A stretch of DNA of 17,583 nucleotides from DASZTV01 sp036268405 (GCA_036268405.1 DATAUF010000175.1:1-17583), one strand, 5' to 3'. Positions 1 to 7,685 are shown, counted from the stretch's first letter. The notes: generated by a model from the sequence alone, not told the origin. Numbers and translations: made by a program.

Positions 1-1287
1 GGTCGATGTGTCGGCCCGCTCGCCGGACCGCTCGCCGTGTCGGGCCGCAACATTCTCGATCGCGGGCAGGCAAGCACCCCGGTCCTCTTGCAGGGTGCGA
101 TGTTCGACGGGCCCGCGTGGCTGTCCGGCCAGTCGGACTACAACCCGCTCGGCTTCCCTGACGCCGGAGCGATCAACACCCTGGAGGCGTGGGGGGTCAA
201 CTTCGTCCGACTCCCGTTGTCCTCCGACATCTGGGACGCGCGCTGCCCCGAGAACTACGCCGCGAGCTACCCGGCTCCCGGCTACCAAGCGGACGTGAAG
301 AACACGGTGAAGGCGCTGACCTCAGCCGGGATCTACGTCGTGCTCGACCTCTACACCTCGAACCCCGACTGCAAGCTCAGCGGCCCCGACACGAGTGGCG
401 CGGCGCCGCTGCCCGGACGGGACGCGGTCGAGTTCTGGCAGCAGGTCGCAGCAGAGTTCGCCAACAACCACCTGGTGGGCTTCGAGCCGTGGAATGAGCC
501 TGAGGTCTGCGCGACCAGTCCTGAAACCGCGAAACCGATCGGTACGTCGACGGGGTGCACGCAAGCGGACCTCGACGCGGGCTGGTCGAAGAGCCTCACG
601 ATGAAGACGGCGGCGATCAGCTACCTCGATGTGGGCATGCCCGAGCTTTACCGCCTGATTCATCGTGCGGCGCCGTCGAGCCTGATCTTCCTCGACGCCA
701 ACGGCTGGGCGGCGCAGGCCGCGACGTACGACCATCTGCCCAAGGACATGGCCAAGTCGACCAAGCTCGTCTACGCACTTCACCCGTACGACTGCCAGGA
801 CAAGTCACGTGCCGGCGCGCAGTCGGTAGCCGCCTGCCGCGACGAGACACCCGAGGCCTGCAGCACCATCGAACGGCGTACCGAGAACTTCGACACCGAT
901 CCCGCGACTGATCGCAAGCTGTCACGACCGGTGGTCTTCAACGAGATCGGCTTCCCCGAAGGGGAACAGGCCTACTACGCGCCCCAGAAGGTCGACGGAG
1001 TCATCACCTACACCCCGGTCAACCTGGTCCAACGCGGTCTGTATCTCTACAACTTCATTGCCGTGGCTCAGGCGCGCGGCGACGGATTTGCGACGTTCAC
1101 CTTCGATGACAGCGATACCGGCGACAGCTGGAACGGACCGTACTTCTTGACCAAACGTCCGGTTGCGAAGGGGGATCCTGGTCCCTGGCACCCGTCTCCT
1201 GACGGCAAGGTGCTCGTCGAGGCGGGCACCGGGCCTCAACTCACCTGCCAGAACCCGCCGTCGGGCTACGACACGTGGATCGGCTGA
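1..1287 (+). CDS. GH5-type secreted glycoside hydrolase, copy 1 (5' end outside window)
   Basis: A TIM-barrel glycosidase of the cellulase/GH5 type, probably exported and acting on a beta-linked glycan or glycoconjugate; the substrate is unknown. The frame is open from base 1, and the first residues (CVGPLAGPLAVSG) match the region just after the signal peptide in the downstream paralogue, so start and signal peptide lie upstream. Counting from base 1, the acid/base is the Glu of WNEPE (about residue 166) and the probable nucleophile is the Glu of VVFNEIGFPEG (about residue 315). HPYDC and the C-terminal FDDSDTGDSWNGP block are conserved with copy 2. The two copies look about two-thirds identical along their length, including most cysteines, so this is a tandem duplication. 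The substrate range of the two copies may differ. The family call is firm; the exact GH5 subfamily is not determined. Confidence 0.85.
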   Translation, partial: GRCVGPLAGPLAVSGRNILDRGQASTPVLLQGAMFDGPAWLSGQSDYNPLGFPDAGAINTLEAWGVNFVRLPLSSDIWDARCPENYAASYPAPGYQADVKNTVKALTSAGIYVVLDLYTSNPDCKLSGPDTSGAAPLPGRDAVEFWQQVAAEFANNHLVGFEPWNEPEVCATSPETAKPIGTSTGCTQADLDAGWSKSLTMKTAAISYLDVGMPELYRLIHRAAPSSLIFLDANGWAAQAATYDHLPKDMAKSTKLVYALHPYDCQDKSRAGAQSVAACRDETPEACSTIERRTENFDTDPATDRKLSRPVVFNEIGFPEGEQAYYAPQKVDGVITYTPVNLVQRGLYLYNFIAVAQARGDGFATFTFDDSDTGDSWNGPYFLTKRPVAKGDPGPWHPSPDGKVLVEAGTGPQLTCQNPPSGYDTWIG

Positions 1288-1297
1288 GTCCTCGGCG

Positions 1298-1495
1298 TCA
1301 GAGCGGAATGCAGATGTTCGTGGAGCCGAGAGCCAGGTCAATGCCAAGAACCTTGCCGCCGCAGGGCGCGTTCTTCACGGTGTTGTGCTTGTGATGCTTG
1401 ACCTGCGAGTGGGCTGAGGCGCTGGCGGCCATGGGTAGCGCAACGCCGCCCACTACGAACCCAGCGGTCACCGTCGCGATCGCGAACTTCCTCAC
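1298..1495 (-). CDS. Small secreted peptide with a two-cysteine mature region
   Basis: A 65-residue protein starting at GTG. The start is set by a perfect AAGGAGG eight bases upstream; the longer upstream open frame has no comparable signal and would run across the start of the GH5 gene. Residues 1-28 form a signal peptide: VRK, then a hydrophobic stretch ending in an Ala-rich ASASA-type cleavage region. The mature part of about 37 residues is basic and His-rich (HSQVKHHKH), followed by PCGGKVLGIDLALGSTNICIPL, two cysteines 17 positions apart around a hydrophobic core. The cysteine spacing and the hydrophobic Val/Ile/Leu pattern recall the chaplin domain of actinomycete surface proteins, but the usual Asn-rich residues are mostly absent, so the resemblance is only suggestive. 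It lies convergent to GH5 copy 1 and divergent from copy 2. Function unknown. Confidence 0.7.
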   Translation of the reverse strand: MRKFAIATVTAGFVVGGVALPMAASASAHSQVKHHKHNTVKNAPCGGKVLGIDLALGSTNICIPL

Positions 1496-1503
1496 GGCAC
1501 CTG

Positions 1504-1510
1504 CCTCCTT
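1504..1510 (-). promoter_or_regulatory. Strong ribosome binding site of the secreted peptide
   Basis: The minus strand reads AAGGAGG, complementary to the 16S rRNA 3' end, eight bases before the GTG at 1495. It fixes the start of the 65-residue peptide. Confidence 0.75.
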
Positions 1511-1594
1511 CGGCTCTGACCTGTCCGTCCTACACCATTTCGCGCGGCGACACACCGTCTGTACCCCGTCGGCCGATGGTTCACCGGCCAGTCC

Positions 1595-1600
1595 TAGGGT
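1595..1600 (+). promoter_or_regulatory. Candidate leaderless -10 hexamer of GH5 copy 2
   Basis: TAGGGT lies seven bases before the GTG start at 1608, the spacing expected if transcription begins at or next to the start codon. No Shine-Dalgarno sequence is visible between them and no convincing -35 was found. The 112-bp gap 1496-1607 therefore carries divergent promoters for the peptide and this gene. Confidence 0.4.
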
Positions 1601-1607
1601 CCTGTAA

Positions 1608-3047
1608 GTGACCGCCGCGCTGATCCCCCCGAAGCGGTCGAACCAGAGGCTCGCCCGATGGCGGCTGGCCGTGGTGCTGTTGCTCATCGGATCGTTCACG
1701 ACCGTCCTGGTGCCCGAATCGGGGTCGGCCGCGCCCGCCGGGTGCAAGCGTCACGCCGTCGGCTTCTGCGTCGGTCCGCTAGTGGGACCACTCGTCGTGT
1801 CCGGTCACAAGGTCCTTGACGGCGGCCACGGTCGGGCTCCAGTCCTGTTTCAGGGCGTCATGTTCGACGGCCCGGGATGGCTGGCGGGGCAGCCGTCGTA
1901 CAACCCAAAGGGGTTCCCCGATGCCGGCGCGATCAGGACGCTTAGGTCGTGGGGCGTCGACTTCGTACGCCTCGCGCTGTCCTCTGACATCTACGACCAG
2001 AAGTGCAAGGAGAACTACGCGGCGAGCTATCCCGCGCCGGGCTATCGCCAGGACGTGACGGACACCGTCAAGGCCCTCACGTCGGACGGCATCTACGTGA
2101 CGATCCTGCTCTACACGTCCAACCCGGGCTGCAAGCTCAGCGGGCCGAACACCAGCGGCGACGCCCCGATGCCGGGCACGGATGCGATCGCGTTCTGGCA
2201 TGCGATCGCGAGTGAGTTCGGGCGCAACCCGCTGGTGGGCTTCGAGCCCTGGAATGAGCCGGAGGTCTGCGCGACCGGGGCCACGACTGCGAAGCCCGTC
2301 GCGTTGACCTGCAGCCAGGCAGCCCTCGACGCGGGCTGGAAGAAGAACCTCACGATGAAGGCCGGCAAGACCTATGCGGATGTCGGCATGGAACGCATGT
2401 ACCAGGTCATCCGCAAGGCCGCGCCGTCGAGCCTGGTGTTCCTCGATGCGAACGGCTGGGCCGCGCAGCCCGCGACGTATGACCACCTGCCCAAGGACAT
2501 GGCAGGTACCAAACAGATCGTCGACGTGCTCCACCCGTACGACTGCCAGGACCGGACCCCCGCCCACCAGACCGCGAAGACCAAGACCACGGCGATCTGC
2601 GTCGACCCCGCACCGGAGGCGTGCACCACGATCAAACCGCGGATGAGCTTGTTCGACGCCGACCCGGCGACGCATGCCCGGCTGGCACATCCGGTCGTCT
2701 TCGATGAGATCGGCTTCCCCGAGGGAGAGCAGGTCTACGAGGCCCCGCGCAAGACCCTCGGCTCGACCCGTGAGTCGCCGATCAAGCTCTACCAACACGG
2801 CTTGTACCTGCACAACTTCATCGCCGAAGCGCAGGCGCGCGGCGACGGGTTCGCCGCGTTCACCTTCAACGACAGCGACACCGGTGATTCGTGGAACGGC
2901 CCCTACCTGCTCACCAAGCAGCCCATCGCGTCCGGGAGCCCCGGGCCATGGACGCCATCGGCGGACGGCGCGGTGGTCAAGACGGCGACGACCGGTCACA
3001 CGCTGTCCTGTCAGAATCCGCCGTCCGGATTCGACAAGTGGCAATGA
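1608..3047 (+). CDS. GH5-type secreted glycoside hydrolase, copy 2
   Basis: A 479-residue glycosidase with an N-terminal signal peptide: basic residues up to Arg19, a hydrophobic core at about 19-35 and a probable cleavage near AAPA at 41-44, so it is exported. The catalytic domain follows. The acid/base is Glu217 in GFEPWNEPE and the probable nucleophile is Glu367 in VVFDEIGFPEGEQ; HPYDC near 305 and NDSDTGDSWNGP near the C-terminus are shared with copy 1. The GTG start at 1608 gives a complete signal peptide and sits behind a leaderless-type -10. The stop overlaps the start of the helicase by ATGA, so the two are probably co-transcribed, an odd pairing of an exported enzyme with a nucleic-acid enzyme. 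It is about 13 residues longer than copy 1 in the loop after HPYDC. Substrate unknown. Confidence 0.88.
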   Translation: MTAALIPPKRSNQRLARWRLAVVLLLIGSFTTVLVPESGSAAPAGCKRHAVGFCVGPLVGPLVVSGHKVLDGGHGRAPVLFQGVMFDGPGWLAGQPSYNPKGFPDAGAIRTLRSWGVDFVRLALSSDIYDQKCKENYAASYPAPGYRQDVTDTVKALTSDGIYVTILLYTSNPGCKLSGPNTSGDAPMPGTDAIAFWHAIASEFGRNPLVGFEPWNEPEVCATGATTAKPVALTCSQAALDAGWKKNLTMKAGKTYADVGMERMYQVIRKAAPSSLVFLDANGWAAQPATYDHLPKDMAGTKQIVDVLHPYDCQDRTPAHQTAKTKTTAICVDPAPEACTTIKPRMSLFDADPATHARLAHPVVFDEIGFPEGEQVYEAPRKTLGSTRESPIKLYQHGLYLHNFIAEAQARGDGFAAFTFNDSDTGDSWNGPYLLTKQPIASGSPGPWTPSADGAVVKTATTGHTLSCQNPPSGFDKWQ

Positions 3048-4756
3048 CAGCAGAGCGGAGCGACGCCCGGGTCGAGGCGCCACGACCGTCAGTCCGGCTG
3101 CGCGCATGGCAGGCCGAAGCACTCGCCCGTTACCGCGCGACGACGCCCAACGACTTTCTTGTGACGGCGACGCCAGGAGCCGGCAAGACCGCCTTCGCGC
3201 TTGCCCTCGCCGGAGAGCTGTTGTCCAAGCGGGTGATCGACCGAGTCATCGTCGTCGCCCCGACCGACCACCTGCGTACCCAGTGGGCGTACGCCGCCGA
3301 TCGGCTCGGCGTGCGCCTCGACCCCACGCTGGCAAACGACGCCGGACCGGTACGCGCCGATGTGCACGGCTACGTGACGACCTACGCGCAGGTCGCGTCC
3401 AGACCCGCGATCCACGAGGCACGGACTCGCGCCAAGCGCAGCTTGGTGATCCTCGACGAGATCCATCACGCCGGCGACGGGTTGTCGTGGGGCGAGGCGA
3501 CGATGACCGCCTTCGACACCGCGAGCAAGCGGCTCGCCCTGACCGGTACGCCGTTCCGCACCCGCGCCGAGGAGCGGATCCCGTTCGTCCGCTATGAGAC
3601 CGACAGCGACGGTGCGCTCGCAAGCATGGCCGACTACACCTACGGCTACGGCGAGGCGCTGGCCGAGGGTGTCGTGCGGCCGGTGGTCTTCGCGGCGTAC
3701 ACCGGAGTCTCGCGTTGGAAGAACTCCGCGGGCGATGTGATCGCAGCGTCGCTGTCGGAGAACGGCACGAAGAGCGTCGAGACGCGTGCCTGGCGCACCG
3801 CGCTCAACCCCAGCGGCAAGTGGATCCCGCATGTCATCGCCGCGATGGACGAACGGATCACGCACCTGCGCGCCACGAACATGCCCGACGCGGCCGGGCT
3901 CGTGCTGGCCAGCGATCAGGACGACGCCCGCGAGTACGCCGAGATCGTGAAGCGGATCACCGGGCACAAGCCGGCGCTGATCCTTTCGGATGACCCGAAG
4001 GCCAGCAAGCGTCTCGAGCGGTTCACGCACTCCGACGAGCGGTTCGCGGTCTGCGTCCGGATGATCAGTGAGGGCGTCGACATCCCGCGCGCGGCCTGCC
4101 TGGCGTGGATGACGAGCTACCGCACCCCGTTGTTCTTCGCGCAGGCCGTCGGTCGCGTCGTGCGATCGCGGCGTCCGGGCGAGAGCGCGACCGTGTTCCT
4201 TCCGGCCGTCCGGCCGTTGCTTGCGCTCGCCGCGGAGATCGAGCAGGCACGCAACAGCGTCATGCCGCCGCGCAGCACCGATGGCGATGCGCACGACCTT
4301 GACCCGCTGATCGCCGACGAAGACCGGATCGGGCTCGGCGACACATGGGAGGCTCTCGACTCCGACGCGGAGTTCGCGCACGTCCTCGAGGGCGGACGCG
4401 CCGTCGTGCCGACGTACGTCGCACACACCGACGAGGACCAGGACTTCCTCGGCCTACCCGGATTGCTCAGCGCCGAGCAGACCGCTGGGTTGCTCGCCCG
4501 CCGCGACGAGGCACATCGCCGCCGGGCGACGCAGGACGACTCGTTCGGCCGGCCACGTGACACCGCGTGGCAGTCGGCGGCCGGACTGCGCAAGGAGATC
4601 AACGAGATGGTCAGACAGCTCGCGGCGCGTCAGAAGGTGACGCCGGCTGTCGTCCACGGCCAGGTCCGCAAGGCCGTGCCGGGCCCGGCTTCTGCGACCG
4701 CGACCGAAGAGGTGCTCGCCGCCCGCCGCGACTGGCTCATGGAGCAGGTCCTCTAG
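3044..4756 (+). CDS. DEAD/DEAH-box superfamily 2 helicase
   Basis: A 570-residue cytoplasmic ATP-dependent helicase or translocase. Motifs in order: Q-motif-like RLRAWQAEAL (18-27), Walker A TPGAGKT (43-49), motif II DEIHH (138-142), motif III LTGTPFR (166-172), motif V-like SEGVDIPR (342-349) and motif VI QAVGRVVR (367-374), the last containing the arginine finger. Both RecA-like domains are therefore intact. The C-terminal 190 residues are charged and carry no motif I recognise. The layout resembles the ResIII/XPB-like helicases widespread in actinobacteria, usually of unknown role. The ATG at 3044 was chosen because it overlaps the GH5 stop (ATGA), which suggests translational coupling; the open frame continues upstream but inside the GH5 gene. 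No nuclease or methylase partner lies nearby, so a restriction role is not supported. Confidence 0.88.
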   Translation: MTAERSDARVEAPRPSVRLRAWQAEALARYRATTPNDFLVTATPGAGKTAFALALAGELLSKRVIDRVIVVAPTDHLRTQWAYAADRLGVRLDPTLANDAGPVRADVHGYVTTYAQVASRPAIHEARTRAKRSLVILDEIHHAGDGLSWGEATMTAFDTASKRLALTGTPFRTRAEERIPFVRYETDSDGALASMADYTYGYGEALAEGVVRPVVFAAYTGVSRWKNSAGDVIAASLSENGTKSVETRAWRTALNPSGKWIPHVIAAMDERITHLRATNMPDAAGLVLASDQDDAREYAEIVKRITGHKPALILSDDPKASKRLERFTHSDERFAVCVRMISEGVDIPRAACLAWMTSYRTPLFFAQAVGRVVRSRRPGESATVFLPAVRPLLALAAEIEQARNSVMPPRSTDGDAHDLDPLIADEDRIGLGDTWEALDSDAEFAHVLEGGRAVVPTYVAHTDEDQDFLGLPGLLSAEQTAGLLARRDEAHRRRATQDDSFGRPRDTAWQSAAGLRKEINEMVRQLAARQKVTPAVVHGQVRKAVPGPASATATEEVLAARRDWLMEQVL

Positions 4757-4804
4757 CCGGACAGCCCGGTTGACCCGCGGCCTTCCGAGGGACACGGTGG
4801 CAAT

Positions 4805-5206
4805 ATGGCCAGCCGAATCTCGCACACCTCCTTCGACGCGCTGAACTCCTACGCGCAGTCCCGGTTCTGGGGCGAGGTTCTCGGCTGGGTGGAGAACCCC
4901 GACGACCCCAACCTGCCCGAGCACGAGGAGTGCATGATCCACGCGCCGGACGGCAGCGCCCGGCTGCTGTTCATCCAGGTGCCCGACGCAAAGCAGCTGA
5001 AGAACCGCGTCCACCTCGACACGCAGCCGACCGACGGCACGCGTGAAGAGGAGATGGAGCGAGTGATCACACTCGGCGCATCTTTCGTCGCCGACTTCCG
5101 CAACGACACCGGCGGCGGCTGGGTCGTGATGGTGGACCCAGAGGGCAACGAGTTCTGCATCCTGTCCCGCGACTGGCACCCGACGCCGTTCCCCCCGCGG
5201 GTCTGA
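4805..5206 (+). CDS. VOC-superfamily (glyoxalase-like) protein
   Basis: A 133-residue single-unit VOC fold. It shows FWGEVLGW (21-28), a typical first-helix motif, then VHLD (69-72) in the second half and the closing VDPEGNEFCIL (110-120), which supplies the usual C-terminal Glu of the metal site. His70 and Glu115 are therefore candidate metal ligands, but the first half-site is poor, so the protein may be a binding protein or a member of the Glyoxalase_6 group rather than a classical lyase. A GAGGGA lies 13 bases before the ATG, rather far for a strong ribosome binding site. It follows the helicase by 48 bp and converges on the acyl-CoA dehydrogenase gene. Substrate unknown. Confidence 0.8.
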   Translation: MASRISHTSFDALNSYAQSRFWGEVLGWVENPDDPNLPEHEECMIHAPDGSARLLFIQVPDAKQLKNRVHLDTQPTDGTREEEMERVITLGASFVADFRNDTGGGWVVMVDPEGNEFCILSRDWHPTPFPPRV

Positions 5207-5213
5207 GACCGAT

Positions 5214-5236
5214 GCCGCGATGCGGCTCCTAGCCGC
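5214..5236. terminator. Candidate bidirectional terminator with two alternative hairpins
   Basis: Two overlapping stem-loops are possible: GCCGC-GAT-GCGGC (5214-5226) and GCGGCT-CCT-AGCCGC (5222-5236). They share the GCGGC strand, so only one can form at a time. They sit at the junction of the convergent VOC and acyl-CoA dehydrogenase genes and overlap the stop codon of the latter. There is no T-tract. Confidence 0.4.
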
Positions 5237-6389
5237 GCGGCAGGCCGAGCATGCGGCGGGCGATGATGTCGCGCTGGATCTCGTTGGACCCGCCGTAGAT
5301 CGTGTCCGCGCGACTGAACAGGAACAGCCGCTGCAGGTCGTCGAGCTCACCGGTCTCGGCATCGACATCGAGCGATGACGTGCCCCGCACGGCCATGGCC
5401 AGCTCGCCGAGCCGCTGGTGCCAAGGCGCCCACAGCAGCTTCGAGACCGAGGCCTCCACACCGGGCTTGTCGTTGGAGAGCATCCGCAGTGCGGTGTAGC
5501 GCATCACCTTCAGCTCGATCCATGCCTGCGTCAGCCGGTCGGCAAGCACCGGGTCCTCGGTGGCCCCGGTGCTGCGAGCCAGCTCGATGACGCGGTCGAG
5601 CTCACGGGCAAAGCCGATCTGCTGCGCCAGCGTCGCGACGCCGCGCTCGAAGCCGAGCGTCGCCATGGCCACGCGCCAGCCGTCGCCGACGTCACCGACG
5701 ACATTGTCAGCCGAGGTGCGGGCGGCGTCGAAGAACACCTCGTTGAACTCCGAGCCCCCGGTGATCTGGACGATCGGACGAATCTCGACGCCGTCCTGGT
5801 GCATCGGCACGAGGAGGTACGACAACCCGGCGTGGCGGCTGGAGTCTGGATCCGTACGGGCGACGACGAAGCACCAGTCGGCGAGGTGGGCGAGCGACGT
5901 CCAGACCTTCTGGCCGGTGATCACCCACTCGTCGCCGTCTCGGACTGCCTTCGTCTTGACGCCCGCCAGATCGGATCCGGCGCCGGGCTCGGAGTAGCCC
6001 TGGCACCACAGCTCATCGCCGACCTTGATGGGGGGTAGGAAACGCTGCTTCTGCTCTTCGGTCCCGCATTCGATCAACGTGGGCCCGAGCAGGTTCTCGC
6101 CGAAGTGGTTGATGCGATGCGGCGCCCCCGCGGCGGCGTACTCCTCGGCGAAGATCACCTGCTGCATGACGGTCGCGCCGCGCCCATGCGGCGCCGGCCA
6201 ACCGATGCCGGACCAGCCCGCGTCGCCGAGCACCCGCTCCCACGCGCGGCGGGTCTCGACCCCTTCGTGCTCCCGGCCGGGTCCGCCGACGTCGCCCAGC
6301 TCCGCGAACTCGCCGACCATGTGGGTGTCGAGCCAGCCGCGAACCTCGTCGCGAAAGGCCTCGTCCTCGGACGTGAAGCGCAGGTCCAC
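5229..6389 (-). CDS. Acyl-CoA dehydrogenase, FadE30-like
   Basis: A 386-residue flavoenzyme that would oxidise an acyl-CoA to the 2-enoyl-CoA. The FAD/substrate loop GYSEPGAGSDLAG is at 131-143, KVWTSLAH at 161-168, the probable catalytic Glu248 in TLGFERG (the helix-G position used by isovaleryl- and long-chain-type enzymes), and the C-terminal IYGGSNEIQRDIIARRMLGLPRG block. From memory, stretches such as GEFAELGDVGGPGREHE, NHFGENLLGPTLI and KLLWAPWHQRLGELAM closely resemble mycobacterial FadE30 (Rv3560c, steroid C/D-ring degradation). This is recall, not a search, and a paralogue with another substrate is possible. The GTG start at 6389 gives the normal family N-terminus and follows a TACGGT -10 by 6 nt; the longer open frame upstream has no family similarity. 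The gene is divergent from the alpha/beta hydrolase with an operator-like palindrome between them. Confidence 0.9.
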   Translation of the reverse strand: MDLRFTSEDEAFRDEVRGWLDTHMVGEFAELGDVGGPGREHEGVETRRAWERVLGDAGWSGIGWPAPHGRGATVMQQVIFAEEYAAAGAPHRINHFGENLLGPTLIECGTEEQKQRFLPPIKVGDELWCQGYSEPGAGSDLAGVKTKAVRDGDEWVITGQKVWTSLAHLADWCFVVARTDPDSSRHAGLSYLLVPMHQDGVEIRPIVQITGGSEFNEVFFDAARTSADNVVGDVGDGWRVAMATLGFERGVATLAQQIGFARELDRVIELARSTGATEDPVLADRLTQAWIELKVMRYTALRMLSNDKPGVEASVSKLLWAPWHQRLGELAMAVRGTSSLDVDAETGELDDLQRLFLFSRADTIYGGSNEIQRDIIARRMLGLPRG

Positions 6390-6395
6390 GCGGCT

Positions 6396-6401
6396 ACCGT
6401 A
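6396..6401 (-). promoter_or_regulatory. Leaderless-type -10 hexamer of the acyl-CoA dehydrogenase
   Basis: The minus strand reads TACGGT followed by six bases and then the GTG at 6389. No ribosome binding site is visible, so a leaderless mRNA is likely. The palindrome at 6421-6437 lies 19 bp upstream of this hexamer, over the -35 region. Confidence 0.45.
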
Positions 6402-6420
6402 CTGTGCCTTCGTCAGCGAA

Positions 6421-6437
6421 TATGACGACCTGTCAGA
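6421..6437. promoter_or_regulatory. Operator-like inverted repeat, site A (two mismatches)
   Basis: Read on the minus strand this is TCTGACAGGTCGTCATA. It matches 15 of 17 positions of the repeat found unchanged at 11206, 13546 and 13602. It lies in the 70-bp gap between the divergent acyl-CoA dehydrogenase and alpha/beta hydrolase genes, so one bound dimer could control both. The weaker match suggests lower affinity. Confidence 0.6.
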
Positions 6438-6447
6438 AGCGGCCACC

Positions 6448-6452
6448 GGAGG
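6448..6452 (+). promoter_or_regulatory. Ribosome binding site that sets a TTG start
   Basis: GGAGG ends seven bases before the TTG at 6460. No ATG or GTG occurs in frame near this point, so this site selects the unusual TTG start of the alpha/beta hydrolase. Confidence 0.65.
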
Positions 6453-6459
6453 CACTGCG

Positions 6460-7296
6460 TTGGAGATCAAGCAGACGACAGTCACGGCAAACGGGCTCAC
6501 CTTCGCGGCGCTGACCTGCGGCGACGCGGGCCCGCTCGCGTTGTGCCTGCATGGCTTCCCGGACTCGGCGCACACCTGGCGACACCTGCTGCCCGAGCTG
6601 GCCAAAGCCGGCTATCGCGCGGTCGCGCCGTGGACCCGTGGGTACGCGCCCACCGTTGTTCCGGCCGACGGCGACTACTCCGCAGCGGCACTCAGCGCGG
6701 ACGCCAACGCATTGCACGACTCGCTCGGCGGCGACAAGGACGCGGTCCTGATCGGTCACGACTGGGGTGCCATGACGACGTACGCCGCCGGTGCGGCGGC
6801 ACCCGACAGGTGGCGGCGGCTGGTCGCGATCGCGGTGCCACCACCTGGTGTCGCCACACAGTCGTTCTTCAAGTACGCCCAGCTGAAGCGCAGCTTCTAC
6901 GTGATGATGTTCCAGACCCCGATGGCGGAGCTCGTCGTGGGTGCGGACGACATGATCTTCCTGGACAAGCTGTGGGCCGACTGGTCTCCGTCGTACGACG
7001 GGTCAGCGGACCTCCCGCACGTGAAGGACTCGCTGCGCGGGCCCGCGAACCTTGCCGCCGCGATCGGCTACTACCGCGCGATGTTCTCGGTGGGCGGTGG
7101 GGACAAGTCGCCGCCGCAGCCGACGCTCTATCTGCACGGCAAGGACGACGGCGCGTTCGGCGTCGAGGGAGTTGCCGGGACCGACAAGGACCTGTCCAAG
7201 GACTCCAAGGTCGAGATCCTCGACGGCGTCGGACACTTCCTGCACCTCGAGAAGCATGCGGAGGTCAACGCCAAGATCGTCGCCTGGCTCTCCTAG
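6460..7296 (+). CDS. Alpha/beta-fold hydrolase, epoxide-hydrolase-like
   Basis: A 278-residue alpha/beta hydrolase from a TTG start placed by the GGAGG upstream. HGFPD (31-35) gives the oxyanion region. The nucleophile elbow is GHDWGA (99-104) with Asp101, which indicates the epoxide hydrolase/haloalkane dehalogenase branch rather than a serine esterase. Asp230 in HGKDDG is the likely acid and His259 in GVGHF the base. Tyr204 or Tyr205 in YYRAMF fits the lid tyrosine that activates the epoxide, which favours epoxide hydrolase over dehalogenase. It is cytoplasmic, with no signal peptide. It is divergent from the acyl-CoA dehydrogenase with an operator between them. Its stop overlaps the stop of the VapC gene on the other strand (shared CTAG). 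The true substrate is unknown. Confidence 0.87.
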   Translation: MEIKQTTVTANGLTFAALTCGDAGPLALCLHGFPDSAHTWRHLLPELAKAGYRAVAPWTRGYAPTVVPADGDYSAAALSADANALHDSLGGDKDAVLIGHDWGAMTTYAAGAAAPDRWRRLVAIAVPPPGVATQSFFKYAQLKRSFYVMMFQTPMAELVVGADDMIFLDKLWADWSPSYDGSADLPHVKDSLRGPANLAAAIGYYRAMFSVGGGDKSPPQPTLYLHGKDDGAFGVEGVAGTDKDLSKDSKVEILDGVGHFLHLEKHAEVNAKIVAWLS

Positions 7297-7685
7297 CTTC
7301 TGACCGCCACACCCGGCAGGTCTGCAAACGCCGACTCGTCCGCGGAGACGACAACACGGTCACGGGCCGCCGCCGTCGCCGCAATCATCAGGTCGTGAGC
7401 GCCACGCGAACGGCCGAGGCGACGGCTATGGGCGAGCAACGACGCGTGGGCGCGAGCCACCGCGATGTCGTAGTCCTCGACCGGAACGGTCTCCAGCACG
7501 CTGCGGACGAACGCCGAGCGGGCCGAACGATGGATATCGTCTGCAAGCTCGACGCCTACCAGCAACTCTGCAGCCGTGACCGCCGCGATCGCCACGTCAT
7601 CCTCGTCCGCGATCAGCCGGTTGAGATAGCCGCGGTCGCGCTCTGCCGCGACGAGGACCGACGTGTCGAGGATCAGTCGGGCCAT
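7293..7685 (-). CDS. vapC: VapC-type PIN-domain ribonuclease toxin
   Basis: A 130-residue single-domain PIN protein, the usual length for a VapC. The acidic metal-binding residues are present: Asp7 (LILDTS), Glu40 (TAAELLVG), Asp98 (GAHDLMIAA) and Asp116 (VVSADES), so the nuclease looks active. VapC toxins cut specific RNAs, often tRNA, when the antitoxin is lost. Its start overlaps the end of the antitoxin gene by 13 bp, typical of a coupled toxin-antitoxin operon. Its TAG stop overlaps the TAG of the convergent hydrolase gene. Target RNA unknown. Confidence 0.9.
   Translation of the reverse strand: MARLILDTSVLVAAERDRGYLNRLIADEDDVAIAAVTAAELLVGVELADDIHRSARSAFVRSVLETVPVEDYDIAVARAHASLLAHSRRLGRSRGAHDLMIAATAAARDRVVVSADESAFADLPGVAVRS

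Noticed and set aside
1496..1747. N-terminal extension of the small secreted peptide to an ATG at 1747
   Set aside because: It would overlap the GH5 signal-peptide region, and the strong AAGGAGG and signal peptide place the start at 1495.
1779..3122. A 447-residue open frame antisense to GH5 copy 2
   Set aside because: It is Arg/Gly/Val-rich with no domain motif and lies fully opposite a well-supported enzyme; it is a product of high GC content.
3089..4426. A 445-residue open frame antisense to the helicase
   Set aside because: No recognisable motif, composition typical of antisense high-GC frames, and the helicase on the other strand has all its motifs.
3044..4756. Reading the helicase as part of a restriction or defence system
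   Set aside because: Only the helicase motifs are present, with no nuclease, methylase or other defence partner beside it.
6390..6605. N-terminal extension of the acyl-CoA dehydrogenase
   Set aside because: The extra residues have no similarity to the family and cover the divergent promoter, the operator and the start of the hydrolase.
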